Source of the DNA: Chitinophagales bacterium
GTDB lineage: Bacteria > Bacteroidota > Bacteroidia > Chitinophagales > UBA2359
Assembly: GCA_020636475.1 (NCBI GenBank)
Contig: JACJXU010000009.1
Coordinates: forward strand, 62,001 to 126,000
DNA length: 64,000 nt
Direction: 5' to 3'
The translations under genes and the position numbers were made by a program. Below the pieces are notes generated by a model. That model did not search any database and was not told the origin of the DNA. It saw nothing but the letters and a program-made list of their open reading frames with translations. How positions within the stretch are numbered: the first letter of the stretch is position 1; each line of letters opens with the position of its first letter. Positions 1 to 9,467 of the stretch are shown here, piece by piece.

Positions 1-3000
1 TTGGTCTTTGCGAATGGGGTTGGTTTCACTGCAAATTTGGCTGTCGGGTACTATTTCTCTACGTCCACATTCCGAATATGGATTGGGTGTATTATTAGCA
101 GAAAGACAATCGTCCACATCCACACCCCCGCTCACCACTTCGGGTTCTTGTGTTTCGTTAGGGTGTGCCCAATAGATAAAGGCAGCGTTACCTGTAATAT
201 CCAAATCTTGTGCATCGCAGGGGTTTAGTATGCTGTTACTACACTCAAATCGGTTGAGCGGGAGGTAGTTGCTAGGTAAGTTTCCATCTTCACATACTCC
301 TTGGTCTTGTAGGAAGCCATTTACACTCCAGCCGCGCCAGTAGTTGCTATGGAAGTTGCAGCGCAGGTCTAAATATTCTTGGTCGGAGCTGGGGTTTTCG
401 CTGAGTACGCCTACAAGGGTGTTCATAAAGCGGTTGTAGCTTCCCCAAGTGCCGGTAGTACCCATAGCACCTTGGTTATAGAGGCACACTTTGTAGCGTT
501 GGAAGTTGTTATAGTTGAGGCTGTGGATATTACATTGTTGCAGCCAAAGTCCCGTATTGCCCCAAGCAGTAAGGTCTGTTCGGGTGAAGGTATTTCCAAA
601 AATAATACCTCTTTCGTTTTGTATAAAAGCTCCATACAGGCAGTTGTCGAAGGTACAACTTCTTATAATAATACCATCGTTTGTGAAGGTAGTATTGACA
701 GAAGCATCGCGCATACCCCAGCGGCAATAGTTAAAAGTACAATGACGTGCCGAAAGATGAGAGACTATATTGGTCTGCATTCCTGCATAGAGGTTTGTAT
801 AATTAGAATAATTGTCTGCAATATATCCGTACAAATCGCTTACAATACCATGAGCGGGATAATTTTGCAGCGGAAAAAGTAGGTTGTTATTTTTTGTGTA
901 TGTATTCCAGCCTAAATTTAAGATACTGAATTGGGTGGGATCAATATTGAGGTTGTTATAATAACCATTGGAAGCATTAACTGCTTGATGACAGTTGTTG
1001 AAAGTGGTATGTTGTATATTTGCCCATCCATTGGCAGAGTTAATACAAATACTGTTGTTTTGCAGTCCCCAGAAAATATTATTTTGTGAAATATTGGCAG
1101 GATTAGGCGTAATGGTATTCATATCCAAGTCCACCAAATCATACACGGGCGTATTCATCAATGCAACACCAATTAGTGCGTTATTAACAGTGGAATTATT
1201 ATTTGAAGTAAGTCTTCCGATGAGACTGGTTTTAGGGTTTACATTCATACCTGAGCCTAACACCCTAATTCCTTGCCACATACAGGTAGTAGCACTATTC
1301 AAATCAGAAGCATCAATATTTAATTCACCTCCCGCCTGTACGACCATTCTACCGAAGGGTCCAAACTCAAGGTTTTGATTCACAACATTTAACCTATAGT
1401 ATGGCGGTATAATAATGTCCGCATTGATGATATCATTTCCAGAAGATGCATCGGTAAAAAGTGCGTTATTTACAGTATTCCAATCGACAGTAATAATATT
1501 GATAGCAGAGCCATCTCCCAAGCCGAGCCCAAGTAAGTTGTAATCGTTTATTACTTCGGCACCAGCAGCAGGAAGACACATTGCATCGGTACAGTCATCA
1601 CCTAAAACGATAGTAACAGTGGACTCATCGTAAAAACACTCGTTTTCTACCACGTAGGTGTAAGTGCCGAAAGGATAGGTACTAGGAGAAATATTGATAT
1701 TTATTCCTAAGTTATTATTATTCTCATCGTACCAAGTACCGCCGGAGTCTTCGTTTTGTAATGCAGTATTCAGTTCAAAACTTTCATCGTCAGGACATAT
1801 AGAAATGGTTAAATTGTCACCTGCGGAGACTGTTGGTATAACAAGAACACTGATAGAAGCAGAGCCTACACAGTTTACGCCACTATCATAAATAGTAATG
1901 GTATAGGTCGTGTTTTCCGTAGGAGATGTTGTAATACTAAGTCCATTTCCTATCACATTATTGGCATCGTCTGTCCATTCATATACATCAGCTTTGGGAA
2001 CAGACGCTACGGTAAAACTTACACTTTCACCCAAGCAAATTTGAGTGGGACCACCTGAAATTATTGGGTCAGGTGTAAACGCACCTATTACATTTACTAT
2101 ATCATTATCCGAACAGCCCTGATATGTTGTTGTAAGTTGGTAATTAAAAGTTTGATACGAGCCATAATTTATTATATAAGGAAATGTAGGGTTTGTAGTA
2201 TTAGGGTTATTAAGCGCAGGAGCACCATTGGACGCTTGCCAACTATACGTTGCTCCACTAATATTACTGCTACCGCTAAGACTTGCTTGCATATCATCGC
2301 AAAGTATCAAATCCTCTCCTGCATCGGCTTCGATATCGGCAATGGTTACTACCACCACATCCGAATCTTGACAGTCGTGTTCGTCTGTAACAGTAACGGT
2401 GTAGGTATAAGTGCCGTTGGGTGCGTTTTGTATAATAGGATTGGCAATGTTAGGGTCACTCAAGTACGTGCTGGGCGACCAAGTGTAGGTAATGGCTGTA
2501 TTACTCTGGGCGGTGAGTTGAATGTCGGTAAATGCTTCGCAGGAGGTGATGTCTTCATTGGCGGAGACAATATCGGGAACAATAACGGTTAAATCTAAAT
2601 TTAGTACGGGCAAATTAGCGCAATTACTTTCTAAGCTTAGTGTAAAAGTTGTTGTTTGATTTGGATAAACAGTAATGATTCGGTTATGTACTATGCTATT
2701 ATTGATTACATAACCATTATTGGCACTCCATGTATAAATATTGTAGAGTGGGTCTCCGTCTGTAAAATGAAGTTCTACCGCATCGCCCGCACAAATTTCC
2801 ACTTCATTATAGTGGGTATTATTTTCCATAAAATGATTATTGGCAATGGGATATTCAGCCCATATATAAGGATCATGCACATTGTTATCAAGATAAGGTG
2901 CGGCACCGCTATAATATCGTTCTATTTGACATGCCGTAAGTGCAGCAGGTAATGCAGCATAAGAATCCATAATGTTATTAGTTAAACCAATCATTGTAGG

Positions 3001-3999
3001 ACACTCACTACATCCTTGACATTCTGTATCGCCGGGACATTCTCCAGTTACGCCACAGTTTGTAAATTCTATGGGAATAATAATATTTGTGTCGCAACCC
3101 GGTGTGTCATCACAGTAATCATCTACAACTCTCGAATGCAATAAGCCCAAATGATGTCCGACTTCATGTAATGTAAAATATATCTTTTGAATTTTATTTG
3201 AACTGAAAGAACCAAATAGATTAGTTGTTCCAACAACATCATAAGAAGTACTATAAAAATCTGGCTCTCCAGAGATAGTGGGATAAAAGAGCAGTATATC
3301 TACTACATCTGGCAGACGGTTAGGAGTAGATAATTGTGTTATATCGCTTTCATCATTTGATGAATTGAAAGTGTTTGGGTCATTATAAAAATACACATTA
3401 TCTAACACAAAGCGAACTCGGGCATCGGTACAACTGTTATCGTATAAAGAAGCAAAACCATTGGATAGTAAATTAAAGTCGAAGTCCCCGTCTCCATTTA
3501 TAATCTCAGTAAACTGTTGGTATGTCAAATCATCCCAAGATACACAGTCTGGACATTTGTGGTTCGCAACATTAGTCGCAAATTCGGTAGCAGAAGCCCC
3601 TAAGAATTTGCTTCCAAGTTGTGGTGGCGAATAAGCCCAAGTTGTTAGTGCTGCGATGGCTTCGTTCATATCTTCCTCTACAAATTTCCTTAAATATTCT
3701 AAGTGAACAGGGTTATTCGGGTCAAAATTCTGCATAGGTTGCCCTACTGGCGGGTTTAGTACGTGAAAAGCAATGCGCACAAAACGTATGGGTGTGCAAA
3801 TACAAGGGTCTTCAAGTGCTGTTGTTGTTTGGGCAGGGTTTACATCAGAAGAAAGTGTTGAACAAAGATTGAAATCATTGTCATCATTCTGACTGGATGA
3901 TTGTCCTAACAGGTTGAAAGAAACTCCCAATAAACCAAAAACCAACCAATAACGCAACGCGCCCCAGTACCATACAATTTTTTCTCTTTTCTTCTCCAT
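1..3999 (-). CDS. Secreted pappalysin-like (M43) zinc metalloprotease with PKD-like modules and beta-helix; C-terminus off window
   Basis: Open for 1333 codons from an ATG at 3999 to the left edge, so the C-terminus is not visible. Residues 1 to about 33 form a signal peptide. A metzincin zinc site HEVGHHLGLLH lies at residues 278-288 (bases 3136-3168) and a Met-turn (NNIMDSY, Met344) follows, as in M43 pappalysin-like proteases, which cut extracellular proteins. Residues about 400-800 hold four or five Ig/PKD-like modules with cysteines and Asn-rich strands. From about 815 the protein changes to long Asn-rich repeats resembling a right-handed beta-helix. Such architectures are usual for type IX secretion cargo, and GldN is encoded in this window; the expected C-terminal sorting domain would lie outside. 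Family call is firm; substrate unknown. Confidence 0.85.
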   Translation of the reverse strand, partial: MEKKREKIVWYWGALRYWLVFGLLGVSFNLLGQSSSQNDDNDFNLCSTLSSDVNPAQTTTALEDPCICTPIRFVRIAFHVLNPPVGQPMQNFDPNNPVHLEYLRKFVEEDMNEAIAALTTWAYSPPQLGSKFLGASATEFATNVANHKCPDCVSWDDLTYQQFTEIINGDGDFDFNLLSNGFASLYDNSCTDARVRFVLDNVYFYNDPNTFNSSNDESDITQLSTPNRLPDVVDILLFYPTISGEPDFYSTSYDVVGTTNLFGSFSSNKIQKIYFTLHEVGHHLGLLHSRVVDDYCDDTPGCDTNIIIPIEFTNCGVTGECPGDTECQGCSECPTMIGLTNNIMDSYAALPAALTACQIERYYSGAAPYLDNNVHDPYIWAEYPIANNHFMENNTHYNEVEICAGDAVELHFTDGDPLYNIYTWSANNGYVINNSIVHNRIITVYPNQTTTFTLSLESNCANLPVLNLDLTVIVPDIVSANEDITSCEAFTDIQLTAQSNTAITYTWSPSTYLSDPNIANPIIQNAPNGTYTYTVTVTDEHDCQDSDVVVVTIADIEADAGEDLILCDDMQASLSGSSNISGATYSWQASNGAPALNNPNTTNPTFPYIINYGSYQTFNYQLTTTYQGCSDNDIVNVIGAFTPDPIISGGPTQICLGESVSFTVASVPKADVYEWTDDANNVIGNGLSITTSPTENTTYTITIYDSGVNCVGSASISVLVIPTVSAGDNLTISICPDDESFELNTALQNEDSGGTWYDENNNNLGININISPSTYPFGTYTYVVENECFYDESTVTIVLGDDCTDAMCLPAAGAEVINDYNLLGLGLGDGSAINIITVDWNTVNNALFTDASSGNDIINADIIIPPYYRLNVVNQNLEFGPFGRMVVQAGGELNIDASDLNSATTCMWQGIRVLGSGMNVNPKTSLIGRLTSNNNSTVNNALIGVALMNTPVYDLVDLDMNTITPNPANISQNNIFWGLQNNSICINSANGWANIQHTTFNNCHQAVNASNGYYNNLNIDPTQFSILNLGWNTYTKNNNLLFPLQNYPAHGIVSDLYGYIADNYSNYTNLYAGMQTNIVSHLSARHCTFNYCRWGMRDASVNTTFTNDGIIIRSCTFDNCLYGAFIQNERGIIFGNTFTRTDLTAWGNTGLWLQQCNIHSLNYNNFQRYKVCLYNQGAMGTTGTWGSYNRFMNTLVGVLSENPSSDQEYLDLRCNFHSNYWRGWSVNGFLQDQGVCEDGNLPSNYLPLNRFECSNSILNPCDAQDLDITGNAAFIYWAHPNETQEPEVVSGGVDVDDCLSANNTPNPYSECGRREIVPDSQICSETNPIRKDQ

Positions 4000-4067
4000 A
4001 ATAAAGTTTTTTTTAAAGTGTTTAAATAAAAATAGTGTTATCCAAAACCTCCAGTTGTTGGATGCCC

Positions 4068-4075
4068 CAAATTTA
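4068..4075 (-). promoter_or_regulatory. Possible -7 box of metalloprotease promoter
   Basis: On the minus strand this reads TAAATTTG, fitting the Bacteroidetes -7 consensus TAnnTTTG, about 70 bases before the metalloprotease ATG. I see no convincing TTTG/TTG box 19-21 bases further upstream, so this is weak. The rest of 4000-4216 is AT-rich with no gene. Confidence 0.3.
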
Positions 4076-4216
4076 TAAAAATATTCTTAAACTTTGTTAG
4101 TTTTTTGTGTAAAATATTTCAATAAAAATTTTACAACACTAATCTTGATTATTTCTATAGAATATGGTGCAAAGAACTCCTCCTTTCTGTAAAGTATTTT
4201 TGTGCAACGCTTGCTT

Positions 4217-5047
4217 TTAGTTTGTTTTTAAGCAGGCTTTTATGGCAACCAATTGCTCCAATAAACTTTCCAACTGCGCCAAAGGCAACATATTTGCTCC
4301 ATCGGACTTCGCCACTTCGGGTTTGGGGTGTGTTTCTATGAACAAACCGTCCACGCCTACGGCAATTCCTGCCTTTGCAATAGTGCCAATCATCTTGGGT
4401 TGTCCGCCCGTAACGGCACCTTGGTTGGGTTGTTGCAAGGAATGTGTACAATCCAATACCACCGGAAAACCAAACGCTTGCATCGTAGGTATGCCGCGAA
4501 AATCTACTACCAAATCGTTGTAGCCAAAGGTAGTGCCTCGTTCTGTAAGCCACACTTTGTCATTGCCGCTGTCGGCTACTTTTTGCGCCGCGTGTTGCAT
4601 GGCTTGTGGCGATAAAAATTGTCCTTTTTTGATATTCACAAACTTTCCGGTTTCGGCAGCAGCCACCAAAAGGTCAGTCTGACGGCACAAAAACGCCGGA
4701 ATTTGTAATACATCAACCACCTCCGCAGCCATTTTCGCTTCTTCTACGCTGTGTACATCCGTCAGTATCGGCACTTGATATTTCTTGCGCAAATTTGCCA
4801 TCAATGCTAAGGCTTTCTCATCGCCAATACCTGTAAACGAGTGAATACTGGTTCGGTTGGCTTTTTTGTAGGAAGTTTTAAAAATATAAGGAATAGCCAG
4901 TTTCGCACAAATCGCCTGCACCGTTTCGACAACTTCTGCTATTAGGTCGGCACTTTCCAACACACAAGGACCTGCAATTAAAAAGAAATTATCGGAAGAA
5001 AGATTGTGCTCAAAAAAAGCCAATTTTTGGAAGGAAGGATGTAACAT
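4217..5047 (-). CDS. kdsA: 3-deoxy-8-phosphooctulonate synthase
   Basis: Condenses phosphoenolpyruvate with arabinose 5-phosphate to Kdo 8-phosphate, the cytoplasmic first committed step to LPS inner-core Kdo. The protein shows the family's GPCVLES near the N-terminus, KANRTS, TERGTTFGY, DCTHSLQQPNQG and IETHPKP..SDGANMLPL. The Cys in GPCVLES (where the E. coli enzyme has Asn) marks the metal-dependent class of this family. I chose the ATG at 5047 (276 aa), 4 bases after the upstream stop codon; an in-frame TTG at 5059 would overlap that gene. It follows the DUF1343 gene and is probably co-transcribed with it. A heptose epimerase (hldD) lies 26 kb away. Confidence 0.96.
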   Translation of the reverse strand: MLHPSFQKLAFFEHNLSSDNFFLIAGPCVLESADLIAEVVETVQAICAKLAIPYIFKTSYKKANRTSIHSFTGIGDEKALALMANLRKKYQVPILTDVHSVEEAKMAAEVVDVLQIPAFLCRQTDLLVAAAETGKFVNIKKGQFLSPQAMQHAAQKVADSGNDKVWLTERGTTFGYNDLVVDFRGIPTMQAFGFPVVLDCTHSLQQPNQGAVTGGQPKMIGTIAKAGIAVGVDGLFIETHPKPEVAKSDGANMLPLAQLESLLEQLVAIKACLKTN

Positions 5048-5051
5048 ATTT

Positions 5052-6260
5052 TTATTCAAAATCGGGATAAATCAAATATTTTTTGCGTAATTTTTTATAA
5101 ACCGTCAAATCGTCTTGCCAAGTTTGGCGGATGCTTTCTTCATCTTTTCCCGCAATTATTTGCTTGCGCAAAGCATCTGTTCCGGCTAATTTATCAAAAA
5201 ACAAATTGTCCAGAAAAAACTTATTCTGATTGGCATATTGTCGATAATACTGCAAAATATACGAAAGTATTAGTCCTTTTTCGTTTTGTAATTGACTAAT
5301 ATTTAGCTTGTTAAGCAAATCTCCTTCGCATATTTCTCCTTCAAATGGCGGATGCTTCGACCCAAAATTTGGCTTGGGTGTAAAGGTATAATTCCCATTT
5401 TTATTGTTTGGATAACCGATAAGTTGAAAAGGAAAATCGGTACCTCTGCCTACACTTACATTAGTTCCTTCAAAAAAGCACAGCGAAGGGTAGAGGTAAA
5501 TCGCTTTCATATTCGGCAGATTGGGCGAGGGCGCAATGGGCAATTCGTAATACGAACTATGGGTGTAACCCAAGCAAGGAATTACTTCTAAGTCGCAGGC
5601 TACGCCATTGTTCAACCATGCTTCTTCGTTAATCATACACGCGAGTTCGCCTACCGTGAGTCCGTGTACTACCGGAATTGGGTGCATTCCTACAAACGAA
5701 GTATATGCTTTGTTCAAAACAGGTCCGTCCACATAAAATCCATTCGGATTCGGTCGGTCCAAAACAATACATTTTTTATGATTTTCGGCGGCAGCCTCCA
5801 AAATATAGTGCATCGTGGAGATGTAAGTGTAAAAACGCACGCCCACATCTTGAATGTCAAAAATCAACACATCAACATCTGCCAAATCTTTGGCTTGCGG
5901 TTTTTTGTTGCTGCCATAGAGCGAAATAACAGGTAATTTTGTAGCTTCATCAATGGTGGAAGATACTTTTTCGCCTGCATCAGCCGTGCCGCGAAAGCCG
6001 TGCTCGGGGGCGAATATTTTACTGATGTGTACGTTTTTGTGCAATAAAAAATCCACCAAATGTTCGTCGCCTACATACGAACTGTGATTTACCACTAAAG
6101 CCACTTTTTTATTGACTAAAAAATGCCGATACATGTCAAAACGCTCCGCAGCAAGGGTGATTTTTGCATTGTCGTAAGGCGACTGTGCCGGATTTTGGGC
6201 AGAAATTTTACCCAAAAAAAAGCAAAATGCGATGGATAGTAGTGTAAAATAGAGTTTCAT
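5052..6260 (-). CDS. DUF1343 protein, NamZ-like exo-beta-N-acetylmuramidase
   Basis: 402 residues with a signal peptide (about residues 1-21, cleaved before QNPAQS), so periplasmic or exported. It carries the DUF1343 hallmarks VALVVNHSS, FAPEHGFRG, VLIFDIQDVGVRFYTYISTM and LDRPNPNG. Family members include B. subtilis NamZ, which releases MurNAc from the non-reducing ends of peptidoglycan fragments during wall recycling; that role here is by family inference. Length is normal. It is the first gene of a probable two-gene unit with kdsA (4-base gap), linking wall turnover and LPS synthesis by position only. The start codon ATG is followed by a clear n-region and hydrophobic core. Confidence 0.88.
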   Translation of the reverse strand: MKLYFTLLSIAFCFFLGKISAQNPAQSPYDNAKITLAAERFDMYRHFLVNKKVALVVNHSSYVGDEHLVDFLLHKNVHISKIFAPEHGFRGTADAGEKVSSTIDEATKLPVISLYGSNKKPQAKDLADVDVLIFDIQDVGVRFYTYISTMHYILEAAAENHKKCIVLDRPNPNGFYVDGPVLNKAYTSFVGMHPIPVVHGLTVGELACMINEEAWLNNGVACDLEVIPCLGYTHSSYYELPIAPSPNLPNMKAIYLYPSLCFFEGTNVSVGRGTDFPFQLIGYPNNKNGNYTFTPKPNFGSKHPPFEGEICEGDLLNKLNISQLQNEKGLILSYILQYYRQYANQNKFFLDNLFFDKLAGTDALRKQIIAGKDEESIRQTWQDDLTVYKKLRKKYLIYPDFE

Positions 6261-6348
6261 GAAAAATATTCGCTTAAAAAACTTTGCAATAATACTATTT
6301 TCGCACTGAAATCATTTATACTTAGGTATTAAATTTATAAATCGGCGT

Positions 6349-7575
6349 ATGAAACTGCCTTTTTGGATAGCAAAACGTATCGCTTTTAGCAAAAATTCTT
6401 CTTTTTCTGCTTTTATTATAAAAGTGGCGGTGTTGGCTATTGCACTTTCGCTGGGCGTAATGATAGTGAGCAACAGCATTATTAATGGTTTTAAAAAAGA
6501 AATTGAGGAAAAGGTTTTTGGTTTTTGGGGACATATTCGCATCAGCAGTTTTGAAGATAAATACGCCTACGATAACAGCAGTCCGGTATCTGTTCGGCAA
6601 GACTTTTATCCAAATTTGCCGCAAATGGACGATGAGGTGGCGAGTATTCAAGTGTTTGCGACTAAGCCGGCTATTTTGATGACGGGCGAGCAAATAGAAG
6701 GTATCGTGTTGAAAGGAATTGGTACGGACGTTGATTGGTCGTTTTTCCGGCAATATTTGGTGGAGGGTACTACGTTTATGCCTTCGGATACAAGTGCTTC
6801 CAACGATATGCTTATTTCTACTTACACCGCCAAACGCCTTGGGCTAAAGGTAGATGACAAAGTGCTGGTCTATTTCGTGCAGCAGCAGTCGCGCTATCGA
6901 AAACTGCGCGTAGCGGGTATTTACAACACTGGTTTGGTGGATTATGATGCACAATTTGCCTTGATTGACATTGCGCATATCCGAAAGCTCAATAATTGGA
7001 AAAATGACGAAGTGGGTGGTTTTTCGGTTTGGCTAAAAAGTATCCATCATCTTGAAGAAGCTAACCAGCGTATTTATCATCAGTATATTGGCAGTGAATT
7101 GAATGCAAACACCATTCGGGATATTTTGCCCAATATTTTCGATTGGCTGGCACTGCAACAAACCAATGAGCGAATTATTACCATTCTGATGATTTTTGTA
7201 GCGGTAATCAATATTATTTCGGCACTCTTGATTTTGATATTGGAACGCACCAACATGATTGGTATTCTCAAGGCATTGGGCGCAAATAATTGGTTTATTC
7301 GGAAAATATTCCTTTCTCAAGCCGCTTATATTATTCTCACCGGATTGTTTTGGGGAAATGTGGTGGCATTAGCCATTTGCTATTTGCAGCAGCATTTTCA
7401 TTGGCTGAAACTACCCGAAGAGTCATATTATATCAGCATAGTGCCTATCGAAATTGATTATTTCACGCTTGTTCTGCTCAATGTCGGCGTTTTTGTAGTA
7501 GCCATTATTTCGCTTATTTTGCCTACTATTATTGTCAGCAATATCCGCCCTATTGAGGCGATTCGTTTTGAGTAA
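6349..7575 (+). CDS. LolC/LolE-type ABC transporter permease
   Basis: 408 residues with the MacB/LolC plan: one membrane helix near residues 20-45, a large periplasmic domain (about 45-270), then three helices near 275-300, 320-345 and 370-395. The N-terminal WIAKRIAF, the loop LERTNMIGILKALGA and the C-terminal RPIEAIRFE are typical of the lipoprotein-releasing family. In proteobacteria LolCDE lifts mature lipoproteins from the inner membrane; Bacteroidota members are presumed to do the same, and several lipoproteins are encoded in this window. No LolD-type ATPase is adjacent. Its neighbour on the same strand begins 7 bases after its stop. Confidence 0.9.
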   Translation: MKLPFWIAKRIAFSKNSSFSAFIIKVAVLAIALSLGVMIVSNSIINGFKKEIEEKVFGFWGHIRISSFEDKYAYDNSSPVSVRQDFYPNLPQMDDEVASIQVFATKPAILMTGEQIEGIVLKGIGTDVDWSFFRQYLVEGTTFMPSDTSASNDMLISTYTAKRLGLKVDDKVLVYFVQQQSRYRKLRVAGIYNTGLVDYDAQFALIDIAHIRKLNNWKNDEVGGFSVWLKSIHHLEEANQRIYHQYIGSELNANTIRDILPNIFDWLALQQTNERIITILMIFVAVINIISALLILILERTNMIGILKALGANNWFIRKIFLSQAAYIILTGLFWGNVVALAICYLQQHFHWLKLPEESYYISIVPIEIDYFTLVLLNVGVFVVAIISLILPTIIVSNIRPIEAIRFE

Positions 7576-7582
7576 ATTTATA

Positions 7583-8485
7583 ATGAATAAAATGGACAAA
7601 CCTAAACCTATTTTGATAAGCGGCTCACACCGTTCGGGAACAACTTGGGTAGGAAAAATATTGGCACAACATCGCAAGGTTTTTTATTATTATGAGCCTT
7701 TTAATATTAATGCCCGTAGCAGGGAAATTCCGATAAAGTACTGGTATGAATATGTAACTGAAGAAAAAGATGCTAAAAATAGTGGCAAATATTCGGAATA
7801 TATTGGCGCGTATTTAAGCGGGAATGCCCTGTTTAATCTTAAAGATTATATCAGTATAAAAAAATATTGGCTACCATTGCAGCACAATCTTTGGCAACTA
7901 AATGCTCCGGTAAAGTTGCTTAAAGACCCGTTGGCGTTATTTGCTGCTGAGTGGATTTTTCAAACTTTTCAAACCAAAAATATCGTCCTAATTCGCCATC
8001 CGGCGGCTTTTGCTTTAAGTATTATGGAAAAAAATTGGCTCCACGATTTTAATCATTTCTTGGCGCAAGATGAGTTAATGAGTCAATATTTGGAAAAACA
8101 TCGCCCGGAATTACAACAACTCACAACTTCCGAAGATATTATTGCGCACGCAATTTTATTGTGGAATATTATTCATGCGTATATTTATACGCTTCAGCAA
8201 AAATACGCCCCTGAGTGGTTTTTTGTAACCCACGAAGCAATTTCGATGAGCCCATTGAAAAAATTTGAAGAAATATTCGCTTTTGCGGATTTGGATTTTA
8301 CGGAGAAAATAAAAAAAACCATACAAAACACTACCCAAGCCAAAACTACTTGGACGCACCAGTATCGCGATACAAAAGTAAATGTGGCGAAATGGAAAAA
8401 CAAACTACAAGCTACAGAAATTGAACGTATAAAAGAAGGTACGCGCGAAGTTTGGCAGTATTTTTATACAGAAGAGGACTGGTAA
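7583..8485 (+). CDS. Sulfotransferase family protein (first of three)
   Basis: Likely PAPS-dependent sulfotransferase of 300 residues. The 5'-phosphosulfate loop is GSHRSGTTWVG near the N-terminus, and a 3'-phosphate-type segment NIVLIRHPAAFALSIMEKNW lies in the middle, both diagnostic of the P-loop-like sulfotransferase fold. There is no signal peptide, so it is probably cytoplasmic. I chose ATG 7583, which starts 7 bases after the permease stop; an earlier in-frame ATG at 7532 would overlap the permease by 44 bases and add a poor N-terminus. The acceptor is unknown, probably a glycan or lipid. It converges with the second sulfotransferase with a 3-base gap. Confidence 0.85.
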   Translation: MNKMDKPKPILISGSHRSGTTWVGKILAQHRKVFYYYEPFNINARSREIPIKYWYEYVTEEKDAKNSGKYSEYIGAYLSGNALFNLKDYISIKKYWLPLQHNLWQLNAPVKLLKDPLALFAAEWIFQTFQTKNIVLIRHPAAFALSIMEKNWLHDFNHFLAQDELMSQYLEKHRPELQQLTTSEDIIAHAILLWNIIHAYIYTLQQKYAPEWFFVTHEAISMSPLKKFEEIFAFADLDFTEKIKKTIQNTTQAKTTWTHQYRDTKVNVAKWKNKLQATEIERIKEGTREVWQYFYTEEDW

Positions 8486-8488
8486 GCG

Positions 8489-9448
8489 TTATTTTTTCTT
8501 AAAAACATCCACGCCACTTATTTGGTAAATACGTTTGCGAATTTGGTATTTTAGGCTGAAATCGGTAAATGCGGCATCTAAGTGGTCGTAGCATACAAAA
8601 CGATTAAAAATATTCCACTTTTGGGGATTTTCAAAGGAATAATTGCCATATTTTTCTAAAAAATCATTGCCCAGAAAATTGGCGTATGCCTTAAAAAAAC
8701 GCTGCCATTGCCTGGTCTGCAATTTTTCTTTCCATTGCCCGAGACTGTCGGTTTTGGGGAAAGTGTGTTTATGAACACCCACCGGGTCGCCCAAATTTCC
8801 TTTGTAGCTCTCGTTTTCTTGATAGTGCAACATTTGCGGCGAAAAAGGCACTTCGAGCCATTGCATGAGTTGCGCAACCGTAGTTTCGGGATTTTTTACC
8901 AAGTTTTCGTAATGAACTACTTGTACAGTAGCATTATGCATGTTTTTGTTACGGAAATCTTCCAACAAAAAAGGCGCGTGCAAGATGTCGCGTCTGAAGT
9001 TAAATAGTTTGTCGTACGAATTTACCGAAAAGGTATCAATAATTGAATTGAGAACTGCGAAAGGATTGCGTTTTAAAATAATAATTTTTGCTGCCGGAAA
9101 ATAGGTTTGTATTTGCGGTAAAATTTCGTAGTAACGGGGGGTTTTATCTAAAAAATAAGTTGCTCCATCGGCGGCTTTTGTATATAAATTGGTAAAAAAC
9201 CGACTCATTTCCTGCGAAAAATCCGCTTGTTTCTCGGGCAAATTATGTACAAAACTTTGAATACCTTTTACGGCCAGATGATGACCATACAGTGCCTTGT
9301 GCGTATTAGTGTCCTCCCAACTCAAAAAAGGCAAAAGCAACCAAGGTTCACTTTGTGTGGCAATTTGTGCGTTGTTCGATAAAATGGCTTGCAGTAGCGT
9401 AGAACCACTACGAGGTTGCGAAATTAGGAAAAGGGGCGTAGTTTTCAA
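8489..9448 (-). CDS. Sulfotransferase family protein (second of three)
   Basis: 319 residues with the PAPS-loop motif ISQPRSGSTLLQ at the N-terminus, FLDKTPRYYEILPQI, and the 3'-phosphate motif IIILKRNPFAVLNSI, the set seen in Sulfotransferase_3-like proteins. No signal peptide, so cytoplasmic. The only usable start in frame is TTG at 9448: a TAA stop lies two codons before it and no ATG occurs before the PAPS loop. It sits 19 bases after the third sulfotransferase gene and is probably co-transcribed with it. Its sequence is clearly different from its two neighbours, so this is not a recent tandem duplication. Acceptor not predictable. Confidence 0.85.
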   Translation of the reverse strand: MKTTPLFLISQPRSGSTLLQAILSNNAQIATQSEPWLLLPFLSWEDTNTHKALYGHHLAVKGIQSFVHNLPEKQADFSQEMSRFFTNLYTKAADGATYFLDKTPRYYEILPQIQTYFPAAKIIILKRNPFAVLNSIIDTFSVNSYDKLFNFRRDILHAPFLLEDFRNKNMHNATVQVVHYENLVKNPETTVAQLMQWLEVPFSPQMLHYQENESYKGNLGDPVGVHKHTFPKTDSLGQWKEKLQTRQWQRFFKAYANFLGNDFLEKYGNYSFENPQKWNIFNRFVCYDHLDAAFTDFSLKYQIRKRIYQISGVDVFKKK

Positions 9449-9467
9449 TATTTATTTTGCGTGTTTT

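Noticed and set aside
379..882. Plus-strand open frames in 1-3000 as genes
   Set aside because: They are antisense to the metalloprotease, whose 1333-codon frame has a zinc site, signal peptide and sensible domains.
5047..5059. TTG start of kdsA at 5059
   Set aside because: It would overlap the upstream gene; the ATG at 5047 lies 4 bases after that gene's stop and gives normal length.
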